Shown here one piece after another: positions 12,401-26,300 of a stretch of 64,000 nt of DNA. The stretch spans positions 6,215,566 through 6,279,565 of the forward strand of contig OX465115.1 of NCBI GenBank assembly GCA_949987565.1. The letters run 5' to 3'. The DNA is from Luidia sarsii. Taxonomy: Eukaryota > Echinodermata > Asteroidea > Paxillosida > Luidiidae. How positions within the stretch are numbered: position 1 is the stretch's first letter; every line of letters starts with the position of its first letter. The position numbers and the translations under genes are program-made. Below the pieces are notes generated by a model that was not told the DNA's origin, made no database searches, and worked only from the letters and a program-made list of their open reading frames with translations.

Positions 12401-14366
12401 AATAATTAAGATAGTTTTAACCGCAAATTGTGGCTTGGCCTACAGTAAATAGGCTGTAAAGGTGTTATTAGGCCTGTCATGGGAAATAGTCAAAGTTTGA
12501 CACAATTTGTCTTGTCATGTTCCCATTGAAATTTATGAATGATTGAACATGAAACATTACAGAAATAGATTCTTGTTTCCATCCTCGCTTCCTATGTGAA
12601 ACATCTGCCTCACGATGGAACAGGCGTAGTGGAATAGTTGTTCATACTCGATGTGTTTATATGATTCTAATTTGATTTGTTGACGTGGGAATCAATATTT
12701 GGAGTTTTCAGAATGATTCGTGTTTATCCACGGCGAGTCATTTCATCGAGAATAATGGTGTAAGCCTGTGGAGTTTGTAGAGACCAAAGTTTTCAGTTGA
12801 AAACTAGACAATTCTATCGGAAATGTACCAATGTTTCTGCTATCATTTGAATGGGGTTGTGGATAGCCTATGCTTAGGCAAATTTTTGGATGCGAAAAGC
12901 TAATATATGCAGGTCACGTGTTATGGGGGAAAGTCTGAAAGGGAACCATCAGTTGAAAAAGAGAAGATTTACCTTTGACCTTTGACCCCTGGTTCATAGA
13001 CCGTTTTCGAAATGAAGGCTTAGGCTTGGGCTTAGGCTTCGGTCATATTGATCCTACTCGTTATGATATCACAGGCATCTAAAAACTAGCGTTTGGCCCC
13101 AGTTTCTTGGTGAATACTCTGTATCTATCAAGCCAACTAACCTTCGAATTCGGAAACAAACCACAACCTGGATTTTCAGGTTTTGTCAGACGGAGACGAA
13201 GCCTGAGCCCGAGCCTAAGCCTTCATTTCGAAAACGGCCATAGTGTCGTGTTCGACTTAGTAATACGTTAACTGTTGCGCATATTGTACGCAATGTAATG
13301 TATTTGTTGTAGTAAGATCACCCTTTAAAACGGTGGCTACCCTGCGCTGTATGAAACATTCGTCAGCCAATTCTAGGTTAGGCCCCAACATTTTTCCCAT
13401 TCTCGCTCTGGGGAATCGAGGGTATGGCAGCCAAGCTACCCGGTATAGAAATGTACCATCTGAAAACTGCAAACTAATGTTCACACTCAAATCTCCCCCC
13501 AATGCGCCGAGCTATGCACCCGCTGCTCACGATGCACACTGTGTATTAGGCTATATGAAACATCGGCCAATTCTAGGTTAGGCCTGAACATTTTTCTCTC
13601 TCTCTCTCATACTCGCCCTGGGGAATGAGAGGGCTGTGGGAGCCAGGCTACATGGGTAGACATGATTCATACACATGAGGCATGAGATTGTGGAACCGAA
13701 GGAAATGGCCACCGAGCCCTGGCCTGCCCATTCCATTCCACAGCTCCAACGAAAACCTACCAAGAAATAGACCCGACTCTTAAGCCCAACGCGAGAGGCC
13801 GTATAGTTCTCGACACCGACCGATGACAAAATCAAGAAGAGAGAGTGAAAAGGAAACGGGATTAATTCACTTTAATTAAATTACTTCTCGGATTGGCGGG
13901 AGCGGAAACGCTTCGGGGGCTTTCACAATTAGTCAAGATGTGGGGTTTTACACGGGTGTCAGATCGGGTGGCGGATTAGCGTGTGTTTTGGGCTCTGATC
14001 TCGGTTGACGACGACGAGGAGGAGACAACGCTCCTCTCGTAACGGTTCCGAATCGCGATGAATGATTCCATCAGCTCGTCTCCATTCTCTCTCTGTCCCT
14101 GTCTGTTCCTCTCCCAACTCTCTGTCTCTCAACTCTGCCTCTATATATATCTCTCTCTCCGTCTCTTAATCTCTCCCTGTCTCTCTGTCTGTCTTTCTAT
14201 CCGCTGTCTCTCTCGATCTCCCTCTCTTCCACCACGATGACCTGATTCCTCTGACATCCTGATGTTTTGATAGAGCGGCGAAATACAGCTTCAAGCCAGC
14301 GATGGGAAGAAAGTAAAACGACCAGACTCCAGAAAACCTTGCTCACTTTACTCTTTCTCTCCCCGC

Positions 14367-14397
<31 letters not shown>

Positions 14398-17300
14398 TTT
14401 CAACCCCCTCTCTCTCCATCTTTCCACCTCTCACTCTATCCCTCCACATCTCTCTCCCCTTTCGCTCTGACTCTCTCTCTCTCTCCATCTCTTCACCCCT
14501 TCCCTCTTTCCCTCTCTCACCATCCCCAACTCTCTCTTTCTCCCTCTTTTTCTCTCTCCATCTCTTCACCTGTCTTTCCCTCTTTCCCTCTCACTCCATC
14601 CCCCAACTCTCTCTTTCTCTCCCTCTTTCTCTCTCTCTCCATCTCTTCACCCCTCTTTCCCTCTTTCCCTCTCTTTTCATCTCTCCAACTCTCTCTCTCT
14701 CTCCCTCTTTCTCTCTCTCTCTCCCTCTTTCTCTCTCTCTCCCTCTTTCTCTCTCTCCATCTCTTCACCTCTCTTTCCCTCTTTCCCTCTTTCCCTCTCA
14801 CTCCATCCCTCCAACTCTCTCTCTCCCTCTTTCTCTCTCTCTCTCCATCTCTTCACCTATTTTTCCCTCTTTCCCTCTCACTCCATTCCTCCACCTCTTT
14901 CTCACTCTTTCTCTCTCTCTCTGTCCCCCTTTCTCTCTCTCTCTCTCTCTCCATCTCTTCACCTCTCTTTCCCTATCACTCCACCCCCAACTCTCTCTTT
15001 CTCTCTGAGTAATGGCATCATTTTGACGCAAACTGCGAGAGCGCGAGGCTTATAAATCGCGATGAACGATTTCGTGCGTTCTGTTTGTAGTCGTAGGTCT
15101 AAGAACACTGACAGCGAAGACGAGCTTGCATTTGGCTGGAGGAAGGAGGGAGGGAGGGAGCGAGGGAGGGAGGGAGGGAGTGATGCTGAAATCCAGTTAT
15201 ATCTTTAAGTCAATTATTCGGATGAGGAGTGGGAGGGGAGGTGGTTGGGTTTTAAAGGAAGCGGTTTCTGTTTCAAGCAGTCGAAGTCAGAGGGATTTTC
15301 GCGACATGACCAACCCTCCGAGCTAAAGCCCCGCTTCTTCGCTGTTTCAGACCTGCGTCGGGTGATTGTATTAGATGGAGGTGGTTTGAATTTCACCGGC
15401 TACTTCCGGGCAACCAATTACCCCCCCCCACACCCCTCTCGTAAAGCTCCCAGTGACGTCATACCGGGATCCAGCCCGGATGACGTCACAAGGTCTCCGC
15501 CGGGCATATTGGGGACGTTACATTGCGCACGAGGTGATCAAAATAAGACGGGATCAGGTGCTGGCGTGATAAGCCTCTAGCTCCGACACCCAAATCCTCA
15601 GAGACACGAATTTTCACAGGAATGGTTCTTACAGAGGAAAGATAAAAAAAAAATGCTAAAAGCCAAAGGTTACTCGGTCAACCGGGAGACGCAGGCAAGG
15701 TGCGCGCCATATAATCCGATATTTTTGTTTGATTTCGGTGTGCAGTTTCTCTAACATTTTCAGACGCTCTCAATTTGGAGTCGGGTTGAGTGGTCCGCAT
15801 AACAACAGTCACAAACTGTCCATGAACTTTCCGCCACTCTAATCGGTCTGCCAAGACACCTGCTAAACTCGGGCCAGAAAAGAACCGGTGGTCTCTCGGC
15901 GGAGAGAATTTTCGCAAACAGCTGACAGCCCCCTTTGATGGTTCGTGAAAGAAACGGGGGGGGGGAGACTGCTCTCGGGAATTTCGTGTCAGAATCGGCG
16001 GTGTGGCATTGACTTGTTCCGTCCAAAGGGAATGGTCCGATAACTTGCGTCAGGGAGAAGGCCCGTGGGTTCTTGTCGTCTTCCGAGGCGGCTTCCAATG
16101 TTTTGCCAGTCTCCTAATGGTTTTTAAAATGATTTGTGGCGGTAGAAACGCCAGCGTTTGTGGCATTGTTTTCGTGGCCAACCCTCAAGGTAGGCATAGG
16201 GGGTGTCCATATCAGCATATTTTGGCAGGACCCTCAGGGTTCGATTCGATAATGAGAGAGACTAAGGCTGCGGTCGTATGCCTGGATAGATCTTAATGAG
16301 GGGGCCCTCCAAGAGACGCCGCTGAATTGTATTATTTTTTTTTTAAATTTATTTGAGAGGAATTCTTTCACGGTCTTAGACCCCGTCACGGATGAAATCG
16401 GAACCCGGGGTTTTGGAGAGAATCTGACGGCTGTAGACGCGGATGTCATCAATCAGAATCTTGATCACTGCGGTGATTCACGGTCAGGTCTTCCAGTCGA
16501 GTTCTAATCGAAAGCGAAGTGCGAATCTTCGCCTAGATTGAGGGGGGAGGGGGAGCAGGCTTTTTTTTTTTTTCTATCTTGAAGGCTTAGAGGGTGGGGC
16601 GTTGGATTCGATTCTTGTTTGAGGGGGGTGGTTGTCTCTGGTTTGAATTAGAGCTCCTTCCTATGCGGTGTTTACATTAATCGTTCCAGCGTCTTGCCGT
16701 GTCTCTCCCGTCTTCCTCTCTCTCTCTCTCCCGTCTTCCTCTCTCTCTGTCCTCTCTCGTCTTTCTCCTCCTCCCCCCCTCTCTCTCTCTTTTCTTATAT
16801 CTATATCTGTCTCTCTCTTGATCGGTATATATCTCTGTCCCTCTCCTCTTTCTGTATCTATCTATCTCTGTGTCTATCTTTATCTGTCTCTATCTTCCTC
16901 TCTCTCTCTCTCTCTCTCTCCTCCCTCTCTTCCTCTCTCTCTTTCCTATATCTTTCTGTCTCTCGGTATCTCTCCCCCTCTCTCTCTCTCTTTGCTATAT
17001 CTCTCTATCCCTCTCTGTCTTTCTGTCTCTTTCTATCTCTGTATCTATTCCTTTGTCTGTCTATCTTGCTCTCTCCATTTCTGTGTCTCTCCCTATATCT
17101 GTGTTTTCCTCCCCTCTCTTCCCGCCCCTCCCCCCTCTCTCTCTCCCCCCCCCCTCTCTCTTCTTCCCTCCCTCCTTCTTTAAGGAAACGTTGGGTTCTA
17201 GTCACCACGGTACCTTGAGGATGCAGCGACGGAGTGGTTCAAGTATACCATTTTGCTTAAAGCTAAACCCACTCTGCAATCAAAACCCCCCACGCCCCAT

Positions 17301-20300
17301 TCTAAGATAAACGCACCGAGCATCGACAGACAAGATTGATGGGGGGGGGGACTCTGTCTGTATCATGTTTCGAGTCCGCCTCGCTATCAATCACAATGGA
17401 GCTATACATCGATGGTAACTAGCTTTGATTGTCAGAGGTTAATAAAGGTCTTCTTCTTCTTGGTCTTCTTGCTTGCTATCAACAGGTTGTATATTTGACG
17501 AAGTGTTCTACGACCTGGACACGCACTGGCACCCTGACCTGGGATTCGGAGAGATGGTGTGCATGGACTGCCAATGCGTACCGGTAAGTAGAAACAAAAA
17601 AAAACACCTCATTAAAAAACCCCTCAAATACTGAGCACAATTTCAAAATCGTAATATTGATGGCTGTTGGGAATAATCCAATGGGAGCAGAGAAGTTCAA
17701 TTGGTGAATAAGGTTGGCTAAACTCACATGTGGTGTCTCAATTCCTAGTTCTGACCCAACCTGACAACTATTATTTTTGCCCAAACGATTTCGCCTGATA
17801 CCTTTTCCGCCCACTATTCATTGCTTTTCATGACAGCACATCCCTCTTGCTTGTTCGAATCTCTCAGGGCGACCTGACCAATAACTTGTCAAACTCCGGC
17901 ATTACTTTCCCATAGGCCTATGGGTACGGTGCTTATTCCCACTAGTACACTGCCTCATCACTAGTGGATAACTGCATGCAATGTGCTGCAGATTCACTGC
18001 ATACATTCATCTTCCTTCACTATTTTAAAGTTTTGGGCAAACGATTTTGCTGAGCACTTTTTTTCCCCCAGATGATTTTTGTTAACGCTTAAAACACATT
18101 CACTTTAATTCGATTTTCTTTTTCGAACATTCCCCAAATCACATTCTCTCGTCAGATCCCTTATTCAAGGACTGTGATTTTTGGGGTGAAGTTCTACCGG
18201 TCGTAAATCCTAGCTCGGATGTGGATGGTTTTTTTTTTGGTTTTTTTTTTGGTTTTTAACCCTCGGGGGATGGTTTAGGGTAGACACGTCAAAATGACGC
18301 GCTGAGATCAAAGGGACAAGAGTTTCATTCCCCTCCGTCCATACTCCAAACCAGACCAGACATCGGGAGAGGAGGAGGGAGAGAGAGAGAGAGAGAGGGG
18401 GGGGGTGTTGCCCTTAGTCCCACCGGACACGGAGCCGAAACACGCTCGTAAAACTGTCGACCTCATCCGTGCCACTAACACGTGAACAATCAGCACAAAT
18501 GGACAAATGCACCGCCCTAATATCCCACACTATAGCTGTCGATGGCATACATCTAAGGACATCAAAAAAAGTCGGACAAAATTGCCGAAATAGTGGTTTC
18601 ATATTGCGCAACGTAAGCTTGAAAATATAGAAATTAAACTTCAGAGCATTGTTCATTAAAGAAACAAAAATACTCTTTTTAGGTAAATCCTAGCTTTTTA
18701 GGAGTTTGGGGTCAAGGAAATATTTTTTATTTAGCGTTGGTGAGAATATAATTCAGTGAGGCCTTTTGTTTTGATTGAGTTTGTTTAAAGTCTGTACAAA
18801 TCATTTTTGCCTAATACTTGCTTCTATCCAAACCGTATATTTTCGACCAACGAAAGTCTGGCTCTATGTTCAATCTGATATTTGGACCAACAATGATGGT
18901 TGAAATAATATTTGTACGGTGTTACTGTATTGCTACACTGCTTGGTAGCTGGCCTATGGTTCATGCCTGCACGCTATAGTCCTGCATAGTGACATAGAGA
19001 ACAGCCCTCGTCTTAAAGACGGCACAGTATTTTTTTCTTCTCTTCGTCGTGGCCTGTCAAAATAGCTCTGGCATCCCCTCCCCTCTTAGCATCCTGCTGC
19101 GTGACCGCAACTGATTCCCATAACCCTGCCGATCGCGTGCGCAGAGTTCGTCGCCAAACACATTCCCTGACCTCTCCCCTCGTCCTTGTTTTCTCTTGCC
19201 GCTTGCTGCACGTGTCGACCATCATGCAGGTGAACTATCCCTTCCTTCTTCTCCTCTCCCCTCTCTCTCTAGCTCTCTCTCTCCTCTCTCTGTCTCTCTG
19301 TCTCTCTCTCTCTCTCCGTCTCTTTATGTCTGTCTCTGTCTCTCCCCCTCTCCCCTCTCCCTCTCTCTGTCTCTGCGTCTCTCTCGGTATCTGAGTATCC
19401 GTCCGTCTCTGTCTCTCTGTCTCTGAGGGTTATCTGCAAAATCTAACATTATTTCTGTCTCTTTGCTCTCTATCTCTCCCCTCTTTTCCCATCACCCTCT
19501 CTCTGTCTCTGTCTGTCTCCGTCCCTATCTGTGAGGTCTTTCTGTAGAATCAAACATTCTGTCTGTCTCTCCGGCTCTCTATTTCTCTTTTCCCCTGTCT
19601 CTGTCTGTCTCCGTCTCTATCTGTGAGGTTTTTCTGTAGAATCAACCATTCTCTCTATCTCTCCACCCCTTCGCAGCTGGGCACTGCAGCGTCCTCAGGC
19701 GGCCTCCGTAGTCCCCCCCCTCTCTCTGTCACGGCCTCTTCCTCCAGTAATTAAATCTCTCGCTGAAATTCTTTGGCGCCGAGCACAATGCATTGTAAAC
19801 GTGCATGTCTTAAAGATGCGACGTGGCATCGCTTGAGCGAATGGAATACCTTTCGAGTTTCTATTTCTGTCGCATCTTCACCACCGTGTAATTATATGAT
19901 AGAGGTCAGTGTAACGGAGATGCTATACGAATATCATTGATCTTGTTATGATCATCGATGATATCATCATTTTATGTTGTTATGATTCAAATCAGTCGTG
20001 TATCATCAATCTTGCGTATGGGCAGCCTATTCGGTTCCTAGATTTACCGGTAAGATACGAGAGAGAAATGAGACATTGTCTGAGTCAGCCATCTCAGGGG
20101 AGTGCTATAAAGTGTGGTAGGCGTAGAAACTCGAATCACCTATGTAGACATACTGCATTATGGAGAGAGGGAGAAAGGTTGAGAAAGGAAGGGAGATCGA
20201 GAGGGAGGGAGAGAGAGGGAGGGGGGTTGAGAGATAGATAGGGAGAGAGAGAGAGGGGAGGGAGAGAGAGGGAGGTTGAGAGATAGATAGAGAGCGAGAG

Positions 20301-23300
20301 AGAGGGGGAGGGAGGGAGAGAGAGAGAGGGAGGGAGAGAGAGGGGGGGTGAGCAAGAGATAGAGAAAGAGAGAGGTTGAGAGAGTGAGGGAGAGAGAGAG
20401 GGAGGGAGAGAGAGAGGGAGGGAGAGAGAGAGAGGGGTTGAGAGACAGGGAGGGTGAGAGAGAGGGAGGGAGAGAGAAAAGGAGGGAGAGAGAGGGAGGG
20501 GGGTTGAGCAAGAGATAGAGAAAGAGAGAGGTTGAGAGAGTGAGGGAGAGAGAGAGAGGGAGGGGGAGAGAGAGGGAGGGAGAGAGAGGGAGGGGGTTGA
20601 GAGACAGGGAGGGAGAGAGAGGGAGGGAGAGAGAAAAGGAGGGAGAGAGATAGAGGGGTTGAGCAAGAGATAGAGAAAGAGAGAGGTTGAGAGAGTGAGG
20701 GAGAGAGAGAGAGGGGGTCTGGAATCTGGATGATACTATTTTTTTACGACTCAACTATCTGTAATGCTGGAGCTGGACAAACTGATGATATTGGTACATG
20801 GGAGATATAGGCAATACCCGAAGATAATATCTTCAAGTAAACACCACGTTTTCAGGTGAACACAAGACACTGTCTATACTAGTACCAGTGAGATACCTCT
20901 GGTGTTAAGGGAATTGTGGGTCCACACGTATTCAGGTATTCCTCTATTCTTCTATTTCTCAAATCTAGGCCACGATTTCTTGGTCAAACTTGACAAAAAA
21001 TGTTTGTCCGTCGTCGGTGAGTTATAGTCCCATCACCTGCTAGGCGCCTGCCCAGCGTCAATGGAATCACCTTCGTGGTTTAAAGGTGGATGCAGCGGCT
21101 GACATTCCCCAGAACTATTGACCCGGCAGAGGGAGGCTCACCAATTATCCTGTGGCCATTTCACGATCTGAAAATGTCATTTATAGAAATTGAGTTGTGT
21201 CCGTCCACCCCGCTTACAATGACAACTTTACTCATCTACATCTACATCGATATAGAGTTGTTATTTTAAAAAGGGATAGGAAATCCTTCAGTATTCTGAA
21301 TCGGAGGTAATTCATTGAGAATACCATTTATCAATTTCTTTTATTTCATTACGAAGCTAGATTTCACAATTATTTGGGTAAATAATCGTTCACCTTTATA
21401 ATTGTAGGCCTATCACCATTGTCAAAATGTTGGACAATAATATTTAGCCAACATTTCAACAACCATTGGTAAACATATTAAAGTGATTATATCATAGATA
21501 AATAAGACCGAACTGTTTGTCTCGCTAAACATCAATTCCAGCTAGAGACACCTTCGGTGTTTTTATAAAATGGAGATTTTTTTTTCGAGCGCTTCAGTTG
21601 CAAAAACACATACCTCCAGTTGGAAACAGTATCACTTCATGTTTTATTACTAACATCATAGACCATCGTATGACCAGAACACGTCTTCATTTTATATACT
21701 CATGAAAAGAAGGACAAAAATGCGTTTCGGGCAAAACAAATGTCGCTAACTTTCCATATAAGTATATATATATACTTTTCAAATAAGCATCCTCTCAGCT
21801 CCCTCGGGTGGATTCGGTGGCTCGTGAAACCCAAGCGCTGCCCAACAATTTTTACAGCGGAGAGCGAATACCTTTTAAAAAGGAGGAAAGAACCGAAGGT
21901 AGCATGATATGCAGGTAGGGTGGATACACTTGTCTGCGATCTATGAGGAAGGGCGAAGGCAGCGTTCAGTGCATGCAATCCGTAGGGGTAATCAGCAGTC
22001 TGCCGGGCCAATGCATACGGGCCTGTTCAACCTCACAGGTATACCGGTACCGAGTCCCGCTACCAACCAATACCTACGCCCGACCCCAGCCAGGGAACGC
22101 CACGACTGGCGGGTCAACCCAAGGTTGACTTTCCCCGTCTGTTTTTCAAAATAATCAATCTTTGTCCTTTCCTGTCAAAAAAATCCCCCGGACCTGCGTT
22201 GCCTTTCCTCACAAACCTGCCATCGTTAAGGTTCTGATAATAAAACATGACCGAATTCCTTTGGTATAGCTCAAATAAATTAGATCTCTTGTCTAGAATA
22301 TCATTCGAGAGTCGGTGAGAAATTGAGAATGTAATTCAATGAGGGTTTGTCCTACCCAACGTGTATAGTTAGCGATGTATGTTCAGTGCTTTGCCCGATT
22401 GCCTGGTGATTTGCATCATTGAGAATGTCATTCAATGAGGGTTTGCACTACCCGACGTGTATAGTTAACAATGTATGTTCAGTGCTTTGCCCGATTGCCT
22501 GGTGATTTGCATCATTGAGAATGTCATTCAATGAGGGTTTGCACTACCCGACGTGTAGTCAGCACTGTACGCTTTCCCTGACGTGTAGTCAGCACTGTAT
22601 GCTCAGTGCTTTGTCCGATTGCCTGGTGATTTGCGTCATTGAGAATGGAATTCAATGAGTGTTTGCCCTACCCGATGTGTGTGGTTACCACTAGTGCTTT
22701 GTCCGATTGCCTGGCGATCTCATGTTTGCGCTAAGCACAGTGTTTACGCGTTACCCGTTAGCATCCCTGCCTGGAGTCCCCTGCGGTGATTTCAGTCGAC
22801 TCTAATTAAGCATTTACGATGATGTACTGGTCGGGGGTAGGGGCATTCCGCGCAAAGCCCTCCACTCCGTGTATGTGAAGCACGTAACAGCTGTCCAGCC
22901 GGCCAGGCTGCATGCCCCAACTCCCCATACCAGGCGGTCTGGCAGACGGTATGTCGGTGAGGATTGGCGGGGGCAGGCAGGGAGAGGCAGGGGGAGGGGG
23001 GAGGAGGAAGGGAGGGGTATTCTGGGGAAAAGCTATGTTGTCACGAACTAAGCTGAGTAATCTTCGCGAGCTTATGCCCTGCCTTAAGGTCACCGAGGTG
23101 AATATTAGTTTGCCGAGGGAAAAAAAAAGAGAGTGATGGAGGGAGACTGAGGGAGCGAGAGGGATTGGAAGAGGGAGGGAGAGATGCAGAGATGAAGAGA
23201 GAGAGAGAGGGAGGAGAGAGAGAGAGAGAGAGAGAGAGGGAGGAGAGAGAGAGAGGGGGAAGACAGGGAGAGCGGAGGCAAATAGAGGAACGTACCTAGA

Positions 23301-26300
23301 CCATTCTATAGTCTAGAGCGAGAAAGCGGGGGGGAGGTAGAGAAAGGTGGGAAGATAGTAGAAAGACAGACAGAGAGATAGCAAAGTTTTTAGGGGAAGA
23401 GGGAGGGAGACAGAGAGTGAAAGAGAATGAGGAAGACGGAGAGAGGAGAGAGTAGACTTAGGAGGAAGTTGAATGCGGTACCGGAAGTACAAGATGCAAA
23501 CGCATCATTGAGCGCTGTTATTTCACCTCCTTCAACCCCAATATCCCCATCGGTTCATGCCCTTACAATAATATCCTTCACCGGTTGCCAGTGCCCGGTG
23601 CGGAATAAACAAATTAAGGAATCAATTATTTTTCAGCCAGCGGAAGGGGGGGAAAAAAAACCCCGTTGACGATTGTCCGCACTCCGTGCAGCAGCGGCTT
23701 CCGCGTTGGGCGGGGGAGCACCTGTTTGCAGGGTTTGGTCGGAGCCTGACAACAGAAATTGGGCCAAATCAGCAGACAAATTGGCCGTAGGAGAATGGCA
23801 ATTACGCCTCGTGGTATTCAGTGTCTCCTCCCACTCTCATGCAGCCGGCCACGCCCCCTGTCGTAGTTGCCCAGAGGCGTCTCCGTAGCGGCTCAGGGAT
23901 TTGCGTGTTTGTGCAGACTCTGTTTGGGTGGAGGGAGGGAGGGAGGGAGGGAGAAGAGGGAAGGGAGGGAGGGACGGAGGGAGGTGGCAGGGGTGCGGAT
24001 GAAAGTTCTCCAACAAAGCCGATGACCGAGTTTCTGACACCTTTCTTTCACTACTACATCGCCTGCTCGTTCCGGTATCCCCCATTTTTTTCTTTCTCCG
24101 AGCCCGTCTGCATTTTTTTTTTTTTTTTTGGGGGGGGGGGTCCACGGTATGGCGAGTGAGATGCCGTGTCTTAATACACGGAGTGCCGAACACGACGCAT
24201 CGGTTTCGGCACCGTGCGATCCACGGTCGTATGCACGATCGACTCCCCGAAGGGCTGTAAACTGTGTAGCCGGGTTTTACGACTAATTACCGCCCGAATC
24301 TCAAAGAGAATGGCGTGTGATCCTCAAAGATGGTTAAATGTTCAAGTGCTTCTGACTGGTGACTGGCGCGCCACCCCGGTCTACAACAAATGGTTGTTTG
24401 CATCTGAATGGAAGCGGGGTGTGATCCCTGGAGATAATTATACGGCAGTTAATGGTTGAATTGGTTCCGACTGGCGCCCCACCCCGGCAAACTAGTTGAC
24501 TAGTTGACTATTTTGGAAGGCCACCATCTAAGGGCTGGATAGCTCAGATGGGAAGAGCACTGGTTGGCAAAACCAGAGGTCTCGGGTTCAAGTCAGTTAG
24601 GGTGGGGGGGGGTGTTCTTTTAGATTAATCTTTTAGGGAACGCATATACCCCCTTATCCCGTCTTAATTGTTCGTTGTCAAAGTCGTTACGTCACGGCAA
24701 CCATGGCAACCGATTCCGTTGTGCTATACCGACCATCATCTTGAACCACTTTGATTGGATTTGGGGTTCGGGAACGGAGGAAAAACCACAGTGATCACTC
24801 TCACTGGTATGTGTGCAGTATGTATGTACGTGTATATGTGTACATGATGCGGTAGAGCTGCCTGTCATCTTTGTTTTATTTCATTGGCCACACGCTGTAA
24901 GGCAGCCGGCGTGACCTCGGCAGGAAGGCCTGACCTCGGCAGGAAGTGACGTCGAATGTCGACGCCGCAGAGAGGGTATTATTTGTACACCCATGGGAAC
25001 CTGGCGAACAGCTCTCACCCTAGGTCCCCCCTCCCCCCGTGTGTCAGTCCACCTACCCCTTCCCCCTCCCCACCCCGTGAGGGAAATGGACGCTGGCGTC
25101 TCAGCCTCTACCCCATTAAGCAGGAGGGCTGAACAAGATGGTCCCCTTCCTGAAAAACCCTCCAAAACAAAATCCCCCCCCAGAAATGAGTCTGCCCCTA
25201 CCCCTCCCCTCCTTTGTGGTTTTGGTTAAAGAGTTCCCGACCGACCATTTCACTCGATTGTGACTGGAAATCGCCGAGTCGTTTTCTTAATTCCTTCCTC
25301 TTTTAAACTTCGTCTTAGCTTGAACTTGAGTTCCACCTGGCATGGATTTGAGGACGTGCCCTGAAATGTGTGTTTGGCGCTGGCTGGCCGGCCGACCGAC
25401 CGCACCCCAAAACACAGACTCCGACCTAAGTGGGACCATTGCCCCAAACTGCACTTCATTCAGCCTCCCTAATAAACCCCGTGCTCTCTCCTTATGACTT
25501 GCGGTGGTACATACACAGCAGGGTGTTTAGACGTTGTAATACGAACAGAATGTGGGAAACTCACCCAACAAAAAAATCACCTCATAAACCTTCAACTTTT
25601 TTTGTCTTTTGGTCACATTTTTTTTTTATACCAACACCCAACTGTGATTGCAATACAATACATTTTGTAGCAGCGTGTAGACCGGGTTATTGTCTTTGGC
25701 GCCGACTGCCGACCAAAAATAAATGACTGGTCGCTTTAATGATAAACACCTTTCAGTCTCGGAAATTGGCATTTATGAGGACTGGTATTAAAACAAAAAA
25801 TAATAATCCTGGGATTAATTTCAGCTCCTTTAAAGGTTACTGTCATTGCGGGAAGAAACTCAGAGAAGCGAACCATTGTTTATAACTGTTTATTGTGAAA
25901 CAAAATGACGCTGCTTAAATTGAATCGGAGTAAGAAAAAAATGACTGGAACATGCTAAAAAAGGGGGGAGAAATGTATGGATATCTTCTGTAGCAGGATC
26001 TTTCTCAGAAGTCCTATTGCTAGCCCTGTTGAGAAAGTCATGTTGAGAAAGGTCCTGATAGGATCATAAGACACTCCGTATTAATTGTTTAGATTTCCAT
26101 TTGGGTAATTTTAGTCGGTGAGCAGTTTGCAACATTTATTTTTTAATATTACGCTAATTGAAAAACAACATTCGGGAATCATTACAGAGAAAAAAAGGAG
26201 AAGAACTCAATGAGTACGAATCGTTGAACAATTCCCCTGCTTGATTCAAACTGCCGAAGGGGTCCATACATGTAGGCATATCGTGAGAAGTTTGAAACAA

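Larger units (their letters stand above)
9488..17485 (+). other. chrd: chordin intron 1 (8.0 kb)
   Basis: A long first intron with no exon I can support. It contains CTAGCAGGACC foldbacks near 9.6, 10.3 and 11.0 kb, a 13.0-kb foldback, a 13.3-13.65-kb direct duplication, and pyrimidine tracts at 14.1-15.0 and 16.7-17.2 kb. The segment 15.1-16.6 kb looks unique and moderately CpG-containing, and could hold regulatory DNA. The acceptor is CTATCAACAG at 17476-17485. Confidence 0.8.

Noticed and set aside
24534..24600. Functional tRNA gene
   Set aside because: A- and B-boxes are present, but the anticodon loop and acceptor stem are not canonical, and four similar copies sit in introns with a shared non-tRNA leader. 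A SINE fits better.
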